From assembly GCA_040437565.1 (NCBI GenBank), contig JBDOQK010000046.1:124001-188000 (forward strand): a DNA stretch of 64,000 nucleotides. Reading direction: 5' to 3'. This stretch comes from Albugo candida. Taxonomy: Eukaryota > Oomycota > Peronosporomycetes > Albuginales. The position numbers and the translations under genes are program-made. Below the pieces are notes generated by a model. That model was not told where the DNA came from, made no database searches, and saw only the letters and a list, made by a program, of their open reading frames with translations. The number at the start of each line of letters is the position of its first letter. Positions within the stretch are counted from its first letter, which is position 1. Below are positions 11,740-24,342 of the stretch, piece after piece.

Positions 11740-14184
11740 ATTCTTTGATTAAAAAACCCACTTTCCATTTTTAAGCAAATAGAGCTTCGCCAGCAAATAT
11801 CTTCCTTTGCTTCCTCCCCCTTACTCCTGCCGGCCTTACAACTGGTAGCACTTGTTGGTCGTATAAGTCAAAGATCGTTGGTCGTACGGAAGGAGTTTTT
11901 CTTACGCACTGTTTAGCGTCACGACATTGGGAAAGCCGCTCGCCGAGTGTTTGTCGTTTGTTCCGGTTTGTTTGGTTGGACTTTTTTTTCTGGTTATCAT
12001 GAAGTCATTGAACCCTCAAGGATGGTCCCCCGACGCCATCACGAAAACGTTGATCGAATTAGTCGAAAAACAACAACAATTGCTTGAAGCTATGACCAAG
12101 CGTGAAATAAAAGTTGAAGGGATCAGCTTACCTCAATTCCATGGTAAAATGGGCGAGTCCGTGGATCTGTACTTTGAGCAATTGGCTCAGTACTTCGAAG
12201 CAAAGAATATCGACTGGCGCGATGTCAGTCAAAGCGCTCGTATTTTGGCAATCACGACCGCCAATTTCAAAGGGAATGCGGCATCTTGGTACAAGTTGAA
12301 CAAGCCATATATCAAAGACATGCAAGACCTCATCGTTCAAGTAAATGAAGAGTTTGTACCCCCTGATCTTCAAGAACGCTTGCGTGATCAATTGTGCGCA
12401 CTCAAACAGAAAAGTTGTCCAAACCTGGAAGTTTATATTTCACGTTTCCGTGAAGCTATCATGCAAGTTACGAAATGAGCGAGTTGGATAAAATTACCTA
12501 TTTTACGCGCGGACTAGTAAGTCCCACACGGGAAGAAGTGCAATACCGCCGATGTGCCGCAGTTTCACAAGCCATGAAGATTGCGTTGGAGTATGATCGA
12601 TCTCATCGTGTCCGCGGGAAGAACTACCGTCGACCGGTATACTCGCAAGACCGATCACGTGCAACTTTCAATAAAAATTATCACCATCAACAACCTGCAT
12701 CACCGCACGTGCAAGAGAGTAACCCGGAACCCATGGAGATTGACTCAGGGTTTACCAAACATCGTCGCTCCTCATCATCAGCAGCTGCTTCGTCGAAGAA
12801 ATGTCGCTACGTAAGAAGCGCGGTCACGTCATCGAACACTGTTACAAGCTGAAGAATAAGGAGAAGCAAGCTCATAGCGCTCGACATGAACAAGCGGCTG
12901 GAAGCTTCAATGCTTCCACGTCTCCAAGAGCGACTTACTCGTTAACTTCAATGACAAGTTCCAGGAACGAAGTGGAATTTGTCGAAATGGAAGAGATTTC
13001 GACGTCGACTATAGATCCGGTGCATCCAGAAAATGAACTTATTCGTAAACAATAAACTCGTGATGGCACACCTGTCACTATTATGTTTGATAGCGGTGCA
13101 ACCTGTAATGTTGTTCGTCCCGGACTGGTGAAAAACTGACACAATCTGGTGTTTCCCAAGGTACACGATTTGATGGAACTTCCACTAGAGCCCGCTCCAT
13201 TGAAAAGCGTGCTGTGACTATCGTATTTGATGGATACAGATTTCGCAATTTACAAGTCATGGAATGGCCATTGGATTCTGCTCATGACGTCATCTTGGGA
13301 AAACCATGGTTTACCAGATTTCAACCTCAGCTTAATTGGCGTTCTCATGAAATTTCATTTCCACATCAGTGCTTGACTTCGACATGCACTACTAGGGATA
13401 AAAGCAATGAAATCGATATGGAAATCGCTGCAGTTGACTTCAAAACCAAAGTCAAGAAGCATGAGTACGACGAAGTGTGTCGCGTATAGATCTTTGCTGT
13501 ATGACAGAGAGTCATAGAACACCTCAATCAATTACTGCTCTTTTGAACAAGTTCAAAGATGTCTTTCCAGAGACATTTCCGGATGGACTTCCAACTTTAC
13601 GTCGTCTGGACTTTGAACTTATCATGAAACCGGATGCTTTACCTAGCAGCCGTGCACCGTTTCGCCTATCTAAGGTCGAACAAGATGCACTTGACATGTT
13701 TGTCGTGGAAAAGCTCAAGAAAGGTTGGATCGAGATTTCTGACTCTCCACGGGTATCAAATATATTTGGTGTACCTAAGAAGTACCTCACTACTGGTCAA
13801 AACAGATCACGATCCGAGTGGGTACGCTCGGACAACGCACATTTACCTCTTCGATGGGTCATTGATTGCCGTTACGTCAATTCGCAGACGATCATTCCGA
13901 AGATACCACTTCCTCGCATCGACGAACGCTTTGTTCAACTTTGTGGTTGTGTCATCTTTTCAGTTCTGGATCTGCCCATGGCTATCATCAGATGCGAATC
14001 GCATTCAAAAGCCGCAAGTATACCGCCTTTCACACACATGCGGAAACCTATCAGTGGTGCGTGGCTCTTGTTGGATTAGCTGGTATGCCTGGTGTTTGGT
14101 CTAGTCTCATGCGAGTACTTTTTGCGAAATACAACTTCATTGCTGTCTTTCTAGATGACATTTTTGTGTTCCCCACTAGTCTGT
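11740..14184 (+). mobile_element. Gypsy (Ty3-like) retrotransposon relic, gag to reverse transcriptase
   Basis: Gag is seen at about 11999-12850 (a retrotransposon Gag fold with NAASWYKLNKPY, then a zinc-knuckle remnant). A protease piece (IMFDSGATCNVV) lies near 13080. Reverse transcriptase covers about 13500-14180 (PLRWVIDCRYVNSQT, then FLDDIFVF). Just upstream, TGGTAGCA at 11843-11850 could be a primer-binding site like that matching initiator tRNA-Met, with an LTR end at about 11840. The element has several breaks and is cut off by the gap at 14185-14284. It adjoins the right end of duplication copy 1. Confidence 0.8.
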
Positions 14185-14284
14185 NNNNNNNNNNNNNNNN
14201 NNNNNNNNNNNNNNNNNNNNNNNNNNNNNNNNNNNNNNNNNNNNNNNNNNNNNNNNNNNNNNNNNNNNNNNNNNNNNNNNNNNN

Positions 14285-14630
14285 TGTAATGTTTTTTGTC
14301 ATCGTCTGGATCATTGATATCCTGGTCGAGAAAACCTAAACATGCGTTCCACGGAATATGACAGCTCAACATGACGTACGCATGCGGAATATCGTCGGAG
14401 ATTTCTGCGGACATCATCAAATAGTCACAGTTGGCACGTGTCTCTGTGTATGGTTTGCGAAACCCGAAAGTAAAGTTTGCATGCTGGACAAATCGTTTTG
14501 TGCACTTGAGACAAGCCAGAATTTTTCGATAAGGGTTTGAAACAATCACGCCAATTTTATAGCCGCTGAAATTCAGTGTAATACAACGTGCACTGAGTGC
14601 AGTTCTTCTGATGCGAGAGCAAGCACGCAA
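14285..14630 (-). pseudogene. Partial secreted cysteine-motif family member (N-terminal part)
   Basis: The minus-strand frame contains CLKCTKRFVQHANFTFGF and then DDIPHAYVMLSC. These match CRKCLQRFVPHANFTFRIF and DDLPYSHIWSSC of the gene at 835-2365. The frame runs into the assembly gap at 14185, so the rest is missing. No clear signal peptide is visible at its start. Whether the gene is intact beyond the gap cannot be told. Confidence 0.5.
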
Positions 14631-14639
14631 CTGTTTATT

Positions 14640-15300
14640 TCAATGTATGGTGTCATCGTAAGAGATGACTTCAATAGAATCATAATCAATACCAGAGCAT
14701 ACAAATTGGACATGTTCATACTTGAATGAACTTGAAATTATATACCATGAAATAGCTGACAGAACGTAGATATTGCTCACTTTTGCAATGCAGAAAGCCG
14801 CTTCTTCGAATGTATTCTTCGTCCTGCGACTTTCACTATTGAACTGGACAACAAACAAAGTCTTCCGATAATTTAGCCTCACGCTGTTTGATAGCATCAT
14901 GAAGCAATACTATTTGTCTTGAAGGGTTTAAAGAAGGTAAGAGAAAGCTTTGACGCGGCATCGTAGACATCCATGTAGATTTTGATCCAACTTGCTCTTT
15001 TNNNNNNNNNNNNNNNNNNNNNNNNNNNNNNNNNNNNNNNNNNNNNNNNNNNNNNNNNNNNNNNNNNNNNNNNNNNNNNNNNNNNNNNNNNNNNNNNNNN
15101 NGAATTGTGAACGCATCACGAGACCTTGCACCAAATGCTGTCTTATTGGAAGTGTGCACTACAAACACTATCTTATTGTTGGGATGGACCCTGAAGAAGC
15201 GATCCGATGCCCTACTGACTCGGTAGGTACTGTCGATCGTTCCTCCATACTCCTGATCCATACCATGAAAAGTCTGGCCCTCCGACGTATCGTACCACAA
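14640..15300 (-). pseudogene. Partial secreted cysteine-motif family member (C-terminal part)
   Basis: Two minus-strand frames separated by the gap at 15002-15101 resemble the C-terminal half of the gene at 835-2365. Compare IVLLHDAIKQREAKLSEDFV with IVSLHDAIKYLQAKSTEDFV, and FKYEHVQFVCSGIDYDSIEV with FKYEHVKLMCSDIDNDSIEV. The order relative to 14285-14630 suggests two family members in tandem or a rearranged copy. It is probably non-functional. Confidence 0.5.
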
Positions 15301-18300
15301 TTTTTCTGGAAATAGCGTAAAAAATAGGTACAGATCTGGTACATTGTATCATCCATGAATCAAAATGTACCACCCACTTTGGTAGGGTTTTGTGAGCAAA
15401 GGGCAACATCGCAGCCTTTTTCTGCACTTGTTGTTTCGTGTGTGAAGGAGAGGCTCTGAAACAGCCGCGTTGCCCAGAAAAAGGCAAAAAACGGTTTGTG
15501 AGTGAAAACGAGAAACAGTAGAGCAGGACAGTAGTTGTTGGATTTCGGATGAAATGATCAGTCACAGAAGCTTGGTGACGGATGACTTTGCGTTCTTCGG
15601 AATCTATGCTCCGCCAACCCTTCAACTCCAATACACGTTTTCGAAGATGCCGTGATGTAGCCATAAAAGTTCGAACTCGTTCTAAATCCAGTGCGTCCGA
15701 TCTCTCCCGTGATGACCAATGTGTTGACATCGGATGACTCTTGGTTGGTTCGGGAGATTTCCGGACGACTTTGAGAGCTGTGAGCGTGAAATAGATGGAA
15801 AATAATGTTTCCTTCCTTCCTTCTTACTACCACATAAAAGGATCTGCCACTTGTGCTTGGTGTAATCCAAGTCATGAGACCAATCGTCGAGTGGATACGT
15901 AGAGTATCTGAGTGACCTCGCTGTAAATTCGACTCAGCAACTTTTCTCCAGCCATATCCGATTCAATTAGCTCTCTTCATTGTTGTAATAGTGGTGACGA
16001 ATTCTTCCTTCGTTGGCCATCTGTCGCTTTCCCGAAAAAAGTCTTGCAGGCTTCGAACGAAGAAAAGTGTAGCAAACGTTTTTCGAAATGTGCGATGTGG
16101 TTCGTCCNNNNNNNNNNNNNNNNNNNNNNNNNNNNNNNNNNNNNNNNNNNNNNNNNNNNNNNNNNNNNNNNNNNNNNNNNNNNNNNNNNNNNNNNNNNNN
16201 NNNNNNNATGATTGTCGACGCATCGGATGCGAACTGCTGAAGGAATTGAATACGTTGTAGCTTCAGTCGTCCCACCAAACAAGGAACTTGTAGTCCACCA
16301 TCTTGTCGGCGAAGATATAAAAATTCTTTGCTGAGTAGGTGGACGTGTTTTGAGTCTTTTCGTGTTTCCGACCAAGCACAAATCGATTTAGCATCGATTG
16401 CCACTGTCGAATAGTCACTGCTGGTATATCAACGTGCATCGTGTAATGCCACAGACGTGATAAAATCATCGATCCCATACACCACCCATCGTAAAAACGT
16501 TTGTCGAGAGTTGAAATAACCATCGAATGAGTCATGTTTGTAGTTCAGTACTACAACAGATGCTTGCAAAGCTCTCAAAGACAATCCAGAAGAATAATGT
16601 ATATTAAACTGAAAGGTATAAGATGACCTTAAGCTTGCGATCCTAAAATTGGCATCTGATTAACGAATAAGGGTAATCGGTCAAAGTAGAATACAGAGTA
16701 TTGACCTATACTCAGTGGAACTTTTCTAGAGTTAGAATGGAGAAGAGTTCATAGAAAGGAGAAAGTCTATATGGACTTGCGTCGACGTTTTCGTCGATTT
16801 GGTGCTTCTCTTCAACTCGCATTGGTCCTATATCACAGCGGCCACTGCTGGAGTGAGAGAACAATGCATATCTGTGTGACATCGGGCGCTTGCATTTTTT
16901 TGATGAAATGAAACGACATAACGAGTTGTGCGAAAGAGGATGTCCAACCGTATCTTTTTATCTTACGCATGAGGACTGTGTCGTTCTTCCAGAAGACCCA
17001 TGTTAGTTTAGGTTCATGAAAGAAGCCAAACATTTAGAAATGGAGTGGACTGTTCATCACTACGACGATCTAGTTGTAAGGAAATAGTCGTTATTCATAA
17101 GCTTATAGTCAAGACATGGACCAGCGGTCAATACGGTTCATTCAATGAATATTTCAATGATGTTTGTAATACGGAACTACTGAGCTCGAATTTGTTTAAA
17201 TTAGTGCGGGTTCATTCTGAGACCCAGAAATTGAAGATTCCGCATGATAGCGCCATTTCATATCTGTAAATTATACTTATGTGGAGGCGATCTGAGATGT
17301 CATGGAATTATTTTGGCAGGAAGACGCTCGATAAACCGGATGCAAAAATGAGAAAGCTACGATTTGTGGATGAAGCATGACATGCGAGCTACCGATCAGA
17401 TGACGCGATACATTCGCGAGCCTTGTGCATCAATATGCCTGCTATGATTTCACGAGCTATAACTTGAAGCGTTTGCGGTTTTCAAATTCCCCTCTTTTTC
17501 ATGCAATAATTGAAGACACGGTGATGCTTCCGTCTGGGAGATAGATAGAAAGCGAAGCTGTTTAAGTCACCTGCGTGTAATGCGGATTATTTCATACAAA
17601 AATACTTAGACAATAAGTCTCCTATTATTTGCATCGGCATACCGACTACAATATCGCATCACACCATGAATTCATGAAATACAGCAACTTATCTTATTTA
17701 AATTCGACAACTAATATACATTTAAACGAATTCACGGAACTGCGGTTGCACAGAGAGGAAACATGCATGCATATCGAGCTTTTCAGAAGAATGCGCATAT
17801 ATGCTCCTTATCTTTGTAAACAATAGAGCATGTCTCTTACAACACGCAAATAAGTGAAGCGCTTCTCCTTTATTCAGCTCAGATCCGATTCCTTCGTTAT
17901 GTTAGTTTCGGAGCACGACTGCTTGATCAACATCTTATCGAGGGCCGGCTATTCCAATATGGCCTGGAGGGGAGTATCCAGAAGTAAGAGTTCTTTTTCT
18001 GTCCGGTAAAATCCGCAGCCTAGATCAAATTGCGCGATCATGATACAGGATGTAGCATTGTAATATTACAACCAGGTATGAATGTGTTCTCATCCTTTTT
18101 CACGGCGTATACACACAGACGCACTGCTGTGAAAATGTTACCAATACTGTGCTTTAGATATCCTCGATGCCTTCCTCGTTGCTCTTTCCCGTCTCACTTG
18201 CCTCTAAATTAAAACTCCATCCGAATACTTCTCAATCTGAGAAGAATGCCTGAAAACAGAAGATCTCTACAGGCTATCGAGATAAAGTATCTCTGTCGGA

Positions 18301-19640
18301 CTAATATACTCATTCGACCCATTTTATGTAGGCATACTTGCCACTTTTGAGTGATATGAAGCTAGCCGAATCCATTCTCTGCTTGGGCTGGCTCAATAAG
18401 ACGCAACATCGGCAGAGTCACAGCACGTATTATGCTCGTCTGGACGAGTAGATGTGAAATGACGATGATAAATAAGTCACCTGGAGCTCATCCTCATCCG
18501 ACGATTAGAAGTGTGTCAGCTACGAACACTCGTCGCTGGTCAAAAATGAGGGGAAAATCATTTCTCATCAAGATTGACGAGACAAACCTATAAATTACGT
18601 TTTACGCATTATTTTCTGCCAAGTCATTATCTCTTTGATGTCCTAATCAAGCTAGACGCATTCCTATTTTGATAAATGTCGATATAAACGTATCCTGAGA
18701 TTATTAGCGGACAGAATTGCCTCAACAGCTCTTCTTAGATGTACAGTTATCGACTAATGAACAGTCAAAATATGATCAAACTTCAGCGAGTATTCTATTA
18801 GATGATGGCGAAAACTACTGCGGTACATGGCGTTTTTGCTTATGCCAGAAAAATAAGTCAGATATATAAGCAAAATTTGATATAGTCATAGCAATTTTGG
18901 ATCGTGTGAAGCTCGAAAGTTAATTGCCGGAGCTAAGAAATGTGCTGATAAGAACAGTAATTCTCACGAATTGAGTGCGCTGTAACGATGTAAAAACACA
19001 TACACTTTAATTGCTTTATCTCTGGAGATAGTATTTGCGTCCAGTTTTCAACTATCAAAGACATATTTGATAGATTGAGCTCAAAATTTACAGTATACCG
19101 TTGGTAGTATCGGAAGTTTTCTCGATTTCTTCCGGGGTTAATTATGTCGACAGTCTTCGATCTTGTGCATCTCTCGAGCAACACAGAAACTGATAGCAGC
19201 ATGCAAACGGCACCGAATCGTAATCAATGGCTGATGGAAGCTGAAAGCTGGTGGCAAAATAGAATTATTGACATGGTGAATAGAACACTTATGGTATTTA
19301 CACAATCGATAGCGTGCATGTGAGCTGACGCGAGAATATAAAAGTGCTTGTTCTTTGCACTCGCAAGCCATAACTTCATCATTTGAATGCGATACAAACA
19401 TTGACAGACGAGTCAAGTCGACGATCACGGGTATTACAGACGACAATTGCAGTGGCAGTTAGCTTCAAAACAGAATAACGTGTCGCTGAGGTAGGAGAAG
19501 CGTCGAAATTACGCTCTCGTGCTGTCATCGTCTCATATTTGGACGACAATGTAAAGTGTATATACATCACGTGGTAAGCGGCAGCAGCCAACAACAACGA
19601 ATGAAGCCTTCACCGTATCAAGCATGGAATGGTATAGTTG
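15105..19640. repeat. Segmental duplication, copy 2
   Basis: This is the counterpart of 6430-11660 (see there). In this copy a minus-strand LINE interrupts the unit at about 15280-16540. The position matching the LINE of copy 1 is empty at about 18475-18490. The unit ends about 300 bp before the FYVE-GAF gene. The short frames inside are not conserved well enough between the two copies to call a gene. Confidence 0.7.
15280..16540 (-). mobile_element. LINE 3' part, degenerate
   Basis: The minus-strand translation shows the region that follows the LINE reverse transcriptase: IRQWQSMLNRFVLGRK, then LYLRRQDGGLQVPCLV and LKLQRIQFLQQF (the classic 'GGLGVP' block), followed by eroded C-terminal sequence. 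A gap lies at 16108-16207. It is absent from the matching place in duplication copy 1. CATG at both junctions may be part of a target-site duplication. Confidence 0.6.
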
Positions 19641-19943
19641 AAGTATCAAGCGTTCATCACAAATCAAGTGCGAAGTAGCATCAATTTTCGAGTAAACATC
19701 TTTCCAATCATAAATCATAGAGCAGGCTTTTTATAGCCATTGATACATAGAACGCGCAGCCTTATACAGTAGGATTAGTTACGACAATGATTAATTGATA
19801 GAAATTAGGAATGACATCTGAGATGTAAATACGCACCAGATACATTCGTATAAATAGACTGTCGATGAGCAATCATTGTAACGTACGGATTCTCTTCTTC
19901 GATCATCTCAATCAGACATTTGTACTTATATCACATCGAGCAT

Positions 19944-22025
19944 ATGTGCGACATTTCAAAATGCTCAAAAAGCTACAAGTCTCTTGTCTCTTTCTCATCA
20001 TCGCAAGGGCACAAAGACAGCACTCTGATACATCCGCTGTATGAAAAAGAACGAATCCATTATCAACGACGGGCCCGAACTCGTCGGTTCTCCAGCTCTC
20101 TTCTTTCACGTGCCGTTCATACGACATACCAAAAATACAATTTTAGCTCTTTGAGGAATGCACCGCGAAAATGGGACTGGAAATGGCGACGTAACATTGA
20201 CAGTTTTGCCATATTCACACATCGTGAAATACGTCACCGCCGTTCGAAAACACATTACGTTTTGCTGCATGGTATCATAAAAAATTGCTCCGTGAAGGAG
20301 CTTAAATACACACTTCAAGCCTCCAATGATCTTTCCCTAAATGCGCTACTACACGGAATGTTTGGTGAACAATTTATTCACGGCTTTGTGTTACAACGTG
20401 AAACTATTCAATTGACGAAAAGCAGCGACGAAAATAACATGTCTGAATGTCAATTGTATGTGCGCAGTTGCGCCTTTGCAAGAGCTCATTTATTCGCTCA
20501 AAAGGAGCAATGGAACTCGCTTGATTTTGTCTGCGATGAGACATTCGACGAGAACAACAAGCAGACTGGATTTGTTCACTGTATAACCACAATTGATTCG
20601 GAAGCAGCTTATTCTGCGAAGAGTTCGTGCAAGCCAGTAAACAATTTGCGACAACGAGAAGGAGTGCATGCTGCGTATATGGTACAAAATGTAGCGAATG
20701 ATAGTAGAGCTGTTCGCGTGCAATTCCTAGCAGAATGCTCTAACAAATCATCACACTGGTTTGGAACGTCGGAGCACTCGTCGTCGTCGTCACGTCACGT
20801 TAAACTGTACCTCAAGCAGATGGCGGAGGGAGTCACACGTCTTGGAGAAATCATACGTCGTCGTCGTCTGGGGTTCCAGATCTACGCGGATATCAGTGCA
20901 TTCGGAGCTACTAACAAAAGCTGTGTATGCTGCACGAGGCGGTTGAGTCTCAACCCAAAAGGACGAAAACGATGCAATTTGTGCGGAAATGCGATTTGTG
21001 AAGGGTGTTCCCTGATCGACAATGTAAGGAAGAATGGTGCTGTATGCTCCATGCGTGTATGTGAGCGCTGCATCGAGCTTGTGGGTGACGGGGATTATGA
21101 TGACTTGGAAGGTGTCGAATCCTTACAGCCAACTATACAGCAAGATTCTGTTCAGCGTGAGGATCTGATGTCATCTCTTCTCTCAACACTTTTGCAGAAA
21201 ACGAGCGAAGAAAAGAGAAATGGACTGATTGCTCTAATAAAGAGTATGATGATAGTACAAAACGGCACCATGGACTCACAAGATGCAATTCTTCTCGACG
21301 AATTGACTTTAAAATCTCTGGATATTTCAGATCGTTTGAAAGAAGTCGTCAAAGACAAACTTTTAGTCGAGAATCTATCGATTGAGCAATGCGTCTTTGC
21401 ACAAATGAGTGGCCGCAAGTATGCAATCAGGCATTCGAATCAAGATCGTGACAAGACGGTTCCTCTTCATTCAATTCCTAATAACGAAAATGAGCGCGTT
21501 AGCATTATCCAGAAGAATAATTTACTTGACACATCGGCTAATTTGGATGAGCTACAACTCGTTTGTGAGTTAGCGTCTCTGGAAATGGGCTGTGAAACGA
21601 GCTCTATTACTCTTATCGACTCGAAAGACGTTCATGTTGTCGCATCCAACCTGGAAGAATTGCGTAATATTTCGCTCCCTCGCGAACAATCTTTTTGTAC
21701 GCATGTGTTGATGGAAGAAATTCCTAAACCTTTGCTGGTGAAGCACAGCAAATGCGATGTTCGATTTCAGCACCATGACGCGGTTGCGTCCGGTTTTGTC
21801 GATTTTTATCTCGGATTCCCGATCGTATCCGACGAAGGAGTGGTTCTCGGAGCGCTTTGTTGTGCCGACTCTAAGATGCTTCCCGTATCGACGAAACAGT
21901 ACTCGGTTATGAAGAATCTCGCAACCACAGCATCGGGAATTATCTCAATGCAAGCGGAAAGGCGTATCTCACCAGTAACTCATCACTCTGACAATTCTAG
22001 CAACAACATCGGAGAAGAATTATGA
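19944..22025 (+). CDS. FYVE-type zinc finger and GAF domain protein
   Basis: This is a 693-residue protein read from the first ATG (19944); the frame is open slightly further upstream without an ATG. The N-terminal 320 residues look like the START-like region common in oomycete FYVE proteins. A zinc finger follows at about residues 325-375 (CVCCTRRLS, CNLCGNAICEGC, VCERC: eight Cys in FYVE spacing), and a GAF domain at about 525-675 (QSFCTHVLMEE, FYLGFPIV, LGALCCADS). FYVE fingers bind phosphatidylinositol 3-phosphate on endosomes, and GAF domains bind small ligands. The usual basic R(R/K)HHCR signature is reduced here to RKRCNLC, so lipid binding is uncertain. This combination is very common in oomycetes. 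The gene appears intronless. Confidence 0.85.
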   Translation: MCDISKCSKSYKSLVSFSSSQGHKDSTLIHPLYEKERIHYQRRARTRRFSSSLLSRAVHTTYQKYNFSSLRNAPRKWDWKWRRNIDSFAIFTHREIRHRRSKTHYVLLHGIIKNCSVKELKYTLQASNDLSLNALLHGMFGEQFIHGFVLQRETIQLTKSSDENNMSECQLYVRSCAFARAHLFAQKEQWNSLDFVCDETFDENNKQTGFVHCITTIDSEAAYSAKSSCKPVNNLRQREGVHAAYMVQNVANDSRAVRVQFLAECSNKSSHWFGTSEHSSSSSRHVKLYLKQMAEGVTRLGEIIRRRRLGFQIYADISAFGATNKSCVCCTRRLSLNPKGRKRCNLCGNAICEGCSLIDNVRKNGAVCSMRVCERCIELVGDGDYDDLEGVESLQPTIQQDSVQREDLMSSLLSTLLQKTSEEKRNGLIALIKSMMIVQNGTMDSQDAILLDELTLKSLDISDRLKEVVKDKLLVENLSIEQCVFAQMSGRKYAIRHSNQDRDKTVPLHSIPNNENERVSIIQKNNLLDTSANLDELQLVCELASLEMGCETSSITLIDSKDVHVVASNLEELRNISLPREQSFCTHVLMEEIPKPLLVKHSKCDVRFQHHDAVASGFVDFYLGFPIVSDEGVVLGALCCADSKMLPVSTKQYSVMKNLATTASGIISMQAERRISPVTHHSDNSSNNIGEEL

Positions 22026-22960
22026 AGCGTTTAAGCAGTTGTGTGCGAGTTTGGCGGCTTTGAGAATGATTGCAGGAATTTTCGTGATGGATAGCGTGTC
22101 TGTATATTTAAAGGGGATTGTACCATACCCAGAGAATGTCGTGTTTTTCAGCATATGTGGTCCCTATAATGATCTGCTCAAATTTCCTCATATCCCGACA
22201 ATTTGATCTCTGATCGCAATACAAGGTCAATCACACTTGAAATTCTTCAAGTCTCACTCACATAGATACGTACACTATTCCCCAACAATCCTGTAAGAAA
22301 CATACTCGCTCCACCTCTTAATCATCCTGTCCTGATTGCAGCATCTAACACAGTTATCAGCAACCATGCCACCTTCACAATATACCCAGAACCACATAAG
22401 CATTTCGTTCAAGAGAAGCATAAAGAATGCTCAAGTGTCGTCTGTTCCATTGTAAATAACAAGTATAATCCCAAGTGAGGCATCTAATAGTTTACACGGA
22501 GTGATTAAAATCGTTGTAATGATTTTGTCAACGATTAGTGCGTGATACTTGGTCGTCTTTGCATTGCACAAAGAGAGAACCATAAGCCAATATTTGATCG
22601 AACCAAAAAAATGAATAGACTGTATTTGAGTGCAGTCTAACCATAAAGTACATACTCATTACTGTGGCTGAATAGATACGAAAGATAAGGAAATTATTCT
22701 GTGGAAAAAGGTTTCCTTCGAAAGCGATTATTATCACGTAAGCAGTATGTCTCTGAAAGGTCTTGTCACTTGAGCATCATGATACAGTTTAGACTATAGC
22801 ATAAGGCAATAAAGTATAATTTTCCTCAATCACCAAATGAGAACTTATAAATTATAACGTAATAAAATACTCTGGACCTCCTATGACCTTTCGAGATCCA
22901 GTGCACATAACTGTTAAATGACGTAGTAATTCGGCTATTTCGCATTTCAAGAATTTGTAA
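22026..22960. other. Intergenic region
   Basis: There is no coding frame of note between the FYVE-GAF gene and the MIT gene, both on the plus strand. The sequence is AT-rich and presumably holds the 3' end of the first gene and the promoter of the second. I see no distinct element. Confidence 0.5.
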
Positions 22961-24221
22961 ATGATCGATAAACTCGATTTTGAACGCCGTCTACTTGCTT
23001 TGCGAACATCCGAACAAAAAGCGCATGACGTAGAGAAGCACAAGAGCAATGAACATACTCTCATCTCCCTCTCACCTCCTGCAGCACGTTGTCCAATTCC
23101 GTCGGAGAATGAACTATCAACAGCACAGCGAAGACATTTATATCAATCACATGGTAAATCTATGAGTTATTTAGATACTTCGTTGCACGAGTTTGGGGAT
23201 TTATATGCAAAAGCGATACAATTGGCACAGAAAGCAGCGTCAGAAGAAAGAAAGCGGAACGTGCGCCAAGCAGTTGGGAGTTATGTTCAAGCAGGCGAGT
23301 TACTTACAGAGATTGGTCGAAAACAAAGCAATCATCAAGTACAGTACACGTAAGAACTGTAGCTTTTTCCGTATTGTGATTTTTTATAATTAAAAAGTGT
23401 ATAAAAGATTGAAGAAAAAAGCCTTTGCAATCCTCCAGCGAGCTGAAGCTTTGGCAGATTGGATAGAAGAGCGAAAGGAGCAGGAGACTGCATGTCCAGC
23501 TGTGGCGGCAAACGATGATACGATTGCTTTGCAGGAAGAGCATATCGGTGAGAAGCGTTTTGCGTTAACGACGTTGCGAGCTCAAAATGAAAGAATGGCT
23601 AAGCGTGTTCACAAACTGGCCAACATCTTACAAGCTCGAAGACGATTCCGAAAGCTTGCTGGATCTCTTCGCACGCAGAATTGGTCGAAAAAAGAGCTTG
23701 ATAGAGCTGATTCCGAGACGCAACAGCAACAGGGAATTGAACCTCGTCCTGAAACGAAGAAGCTGGTGCTTGTCAATGAGCTGCATGCGTACCTGGGACT
23801 CCCAGAACTCGATCAATTCACAAAATTCAAGCCGTTGAGCACGGATGAGTTGATAGAAAACAAGTTGCGCGAATTGGAAGTGGAACTTGAGGAATCAAGA
23901 CGGGAGTCGATCCGTTTACGTCAAGCGCTCGTCGAGAAGGAAAAATTGATTGGTCGGGCATTACTGAGAGAAACTCCGGATACTGTGGCCACAAGCAACA
24001 ACGCAAAGGGTGCATCGAGCGATGCCTCAACAACGACAAGCCCGAGTGTGTCGCCTACACGTAGCTTACCTGATGATTTCGAGGACCGTGACATGATGCT
24101 GGAATTGCAGAACATCTTGCGAAAAATTCAGAAGGATGAGACAGCCTCACAATGGGATGATATAGATAATCAAAGTAGTGACAATCAGGAAGAAACGATT
24201 GATGACGGTGTATGGCTGTGA
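22961..24221 (+). CDS. MIT-domain coiled-coil protein
   Basis: Two exons (22961-23349, 23408-24221) give 400 residues. The 58-bp intron (GTAAGA..AAAAG) falls inside the MIT domain. Splicing joins ..HQVQYT to LKKKAFAILQRAEAL and completes the third MIT helix; reading through the intron gives a stop. The MIT domain (about residues 80-145: AKAIQLAQKAASEE, AVGSYVQAGELL) normally binds ESCRT-III tails. Coiled coil follows (about 165-330, rich in Glu/Arg), then a Ser/Thr-rich linker and an acidic C-terminus. An endosomal or microtubule-severing adaptor role is possible, but no further domain identifies it. Confidence 0.8.
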
Positions 24222-24342
24222 ATAAAAGTACTGCCGAAAGCCGATACAATATTGCATAGTAGGTCAAATGGGTCCAAAAGCTTTTCCATACGCCAAAAAA
24301 AAAACAGATCGAGACGGATACAACCACAATCCATTAAAATGC

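Noticed and set aside
15212-15730. Minus-strand frame of 172 codons as a host gene
   Set aside because: It lies inside the LINE insertion in duplication copy 2 and is absent from copy 1, so it is LINE sequence.
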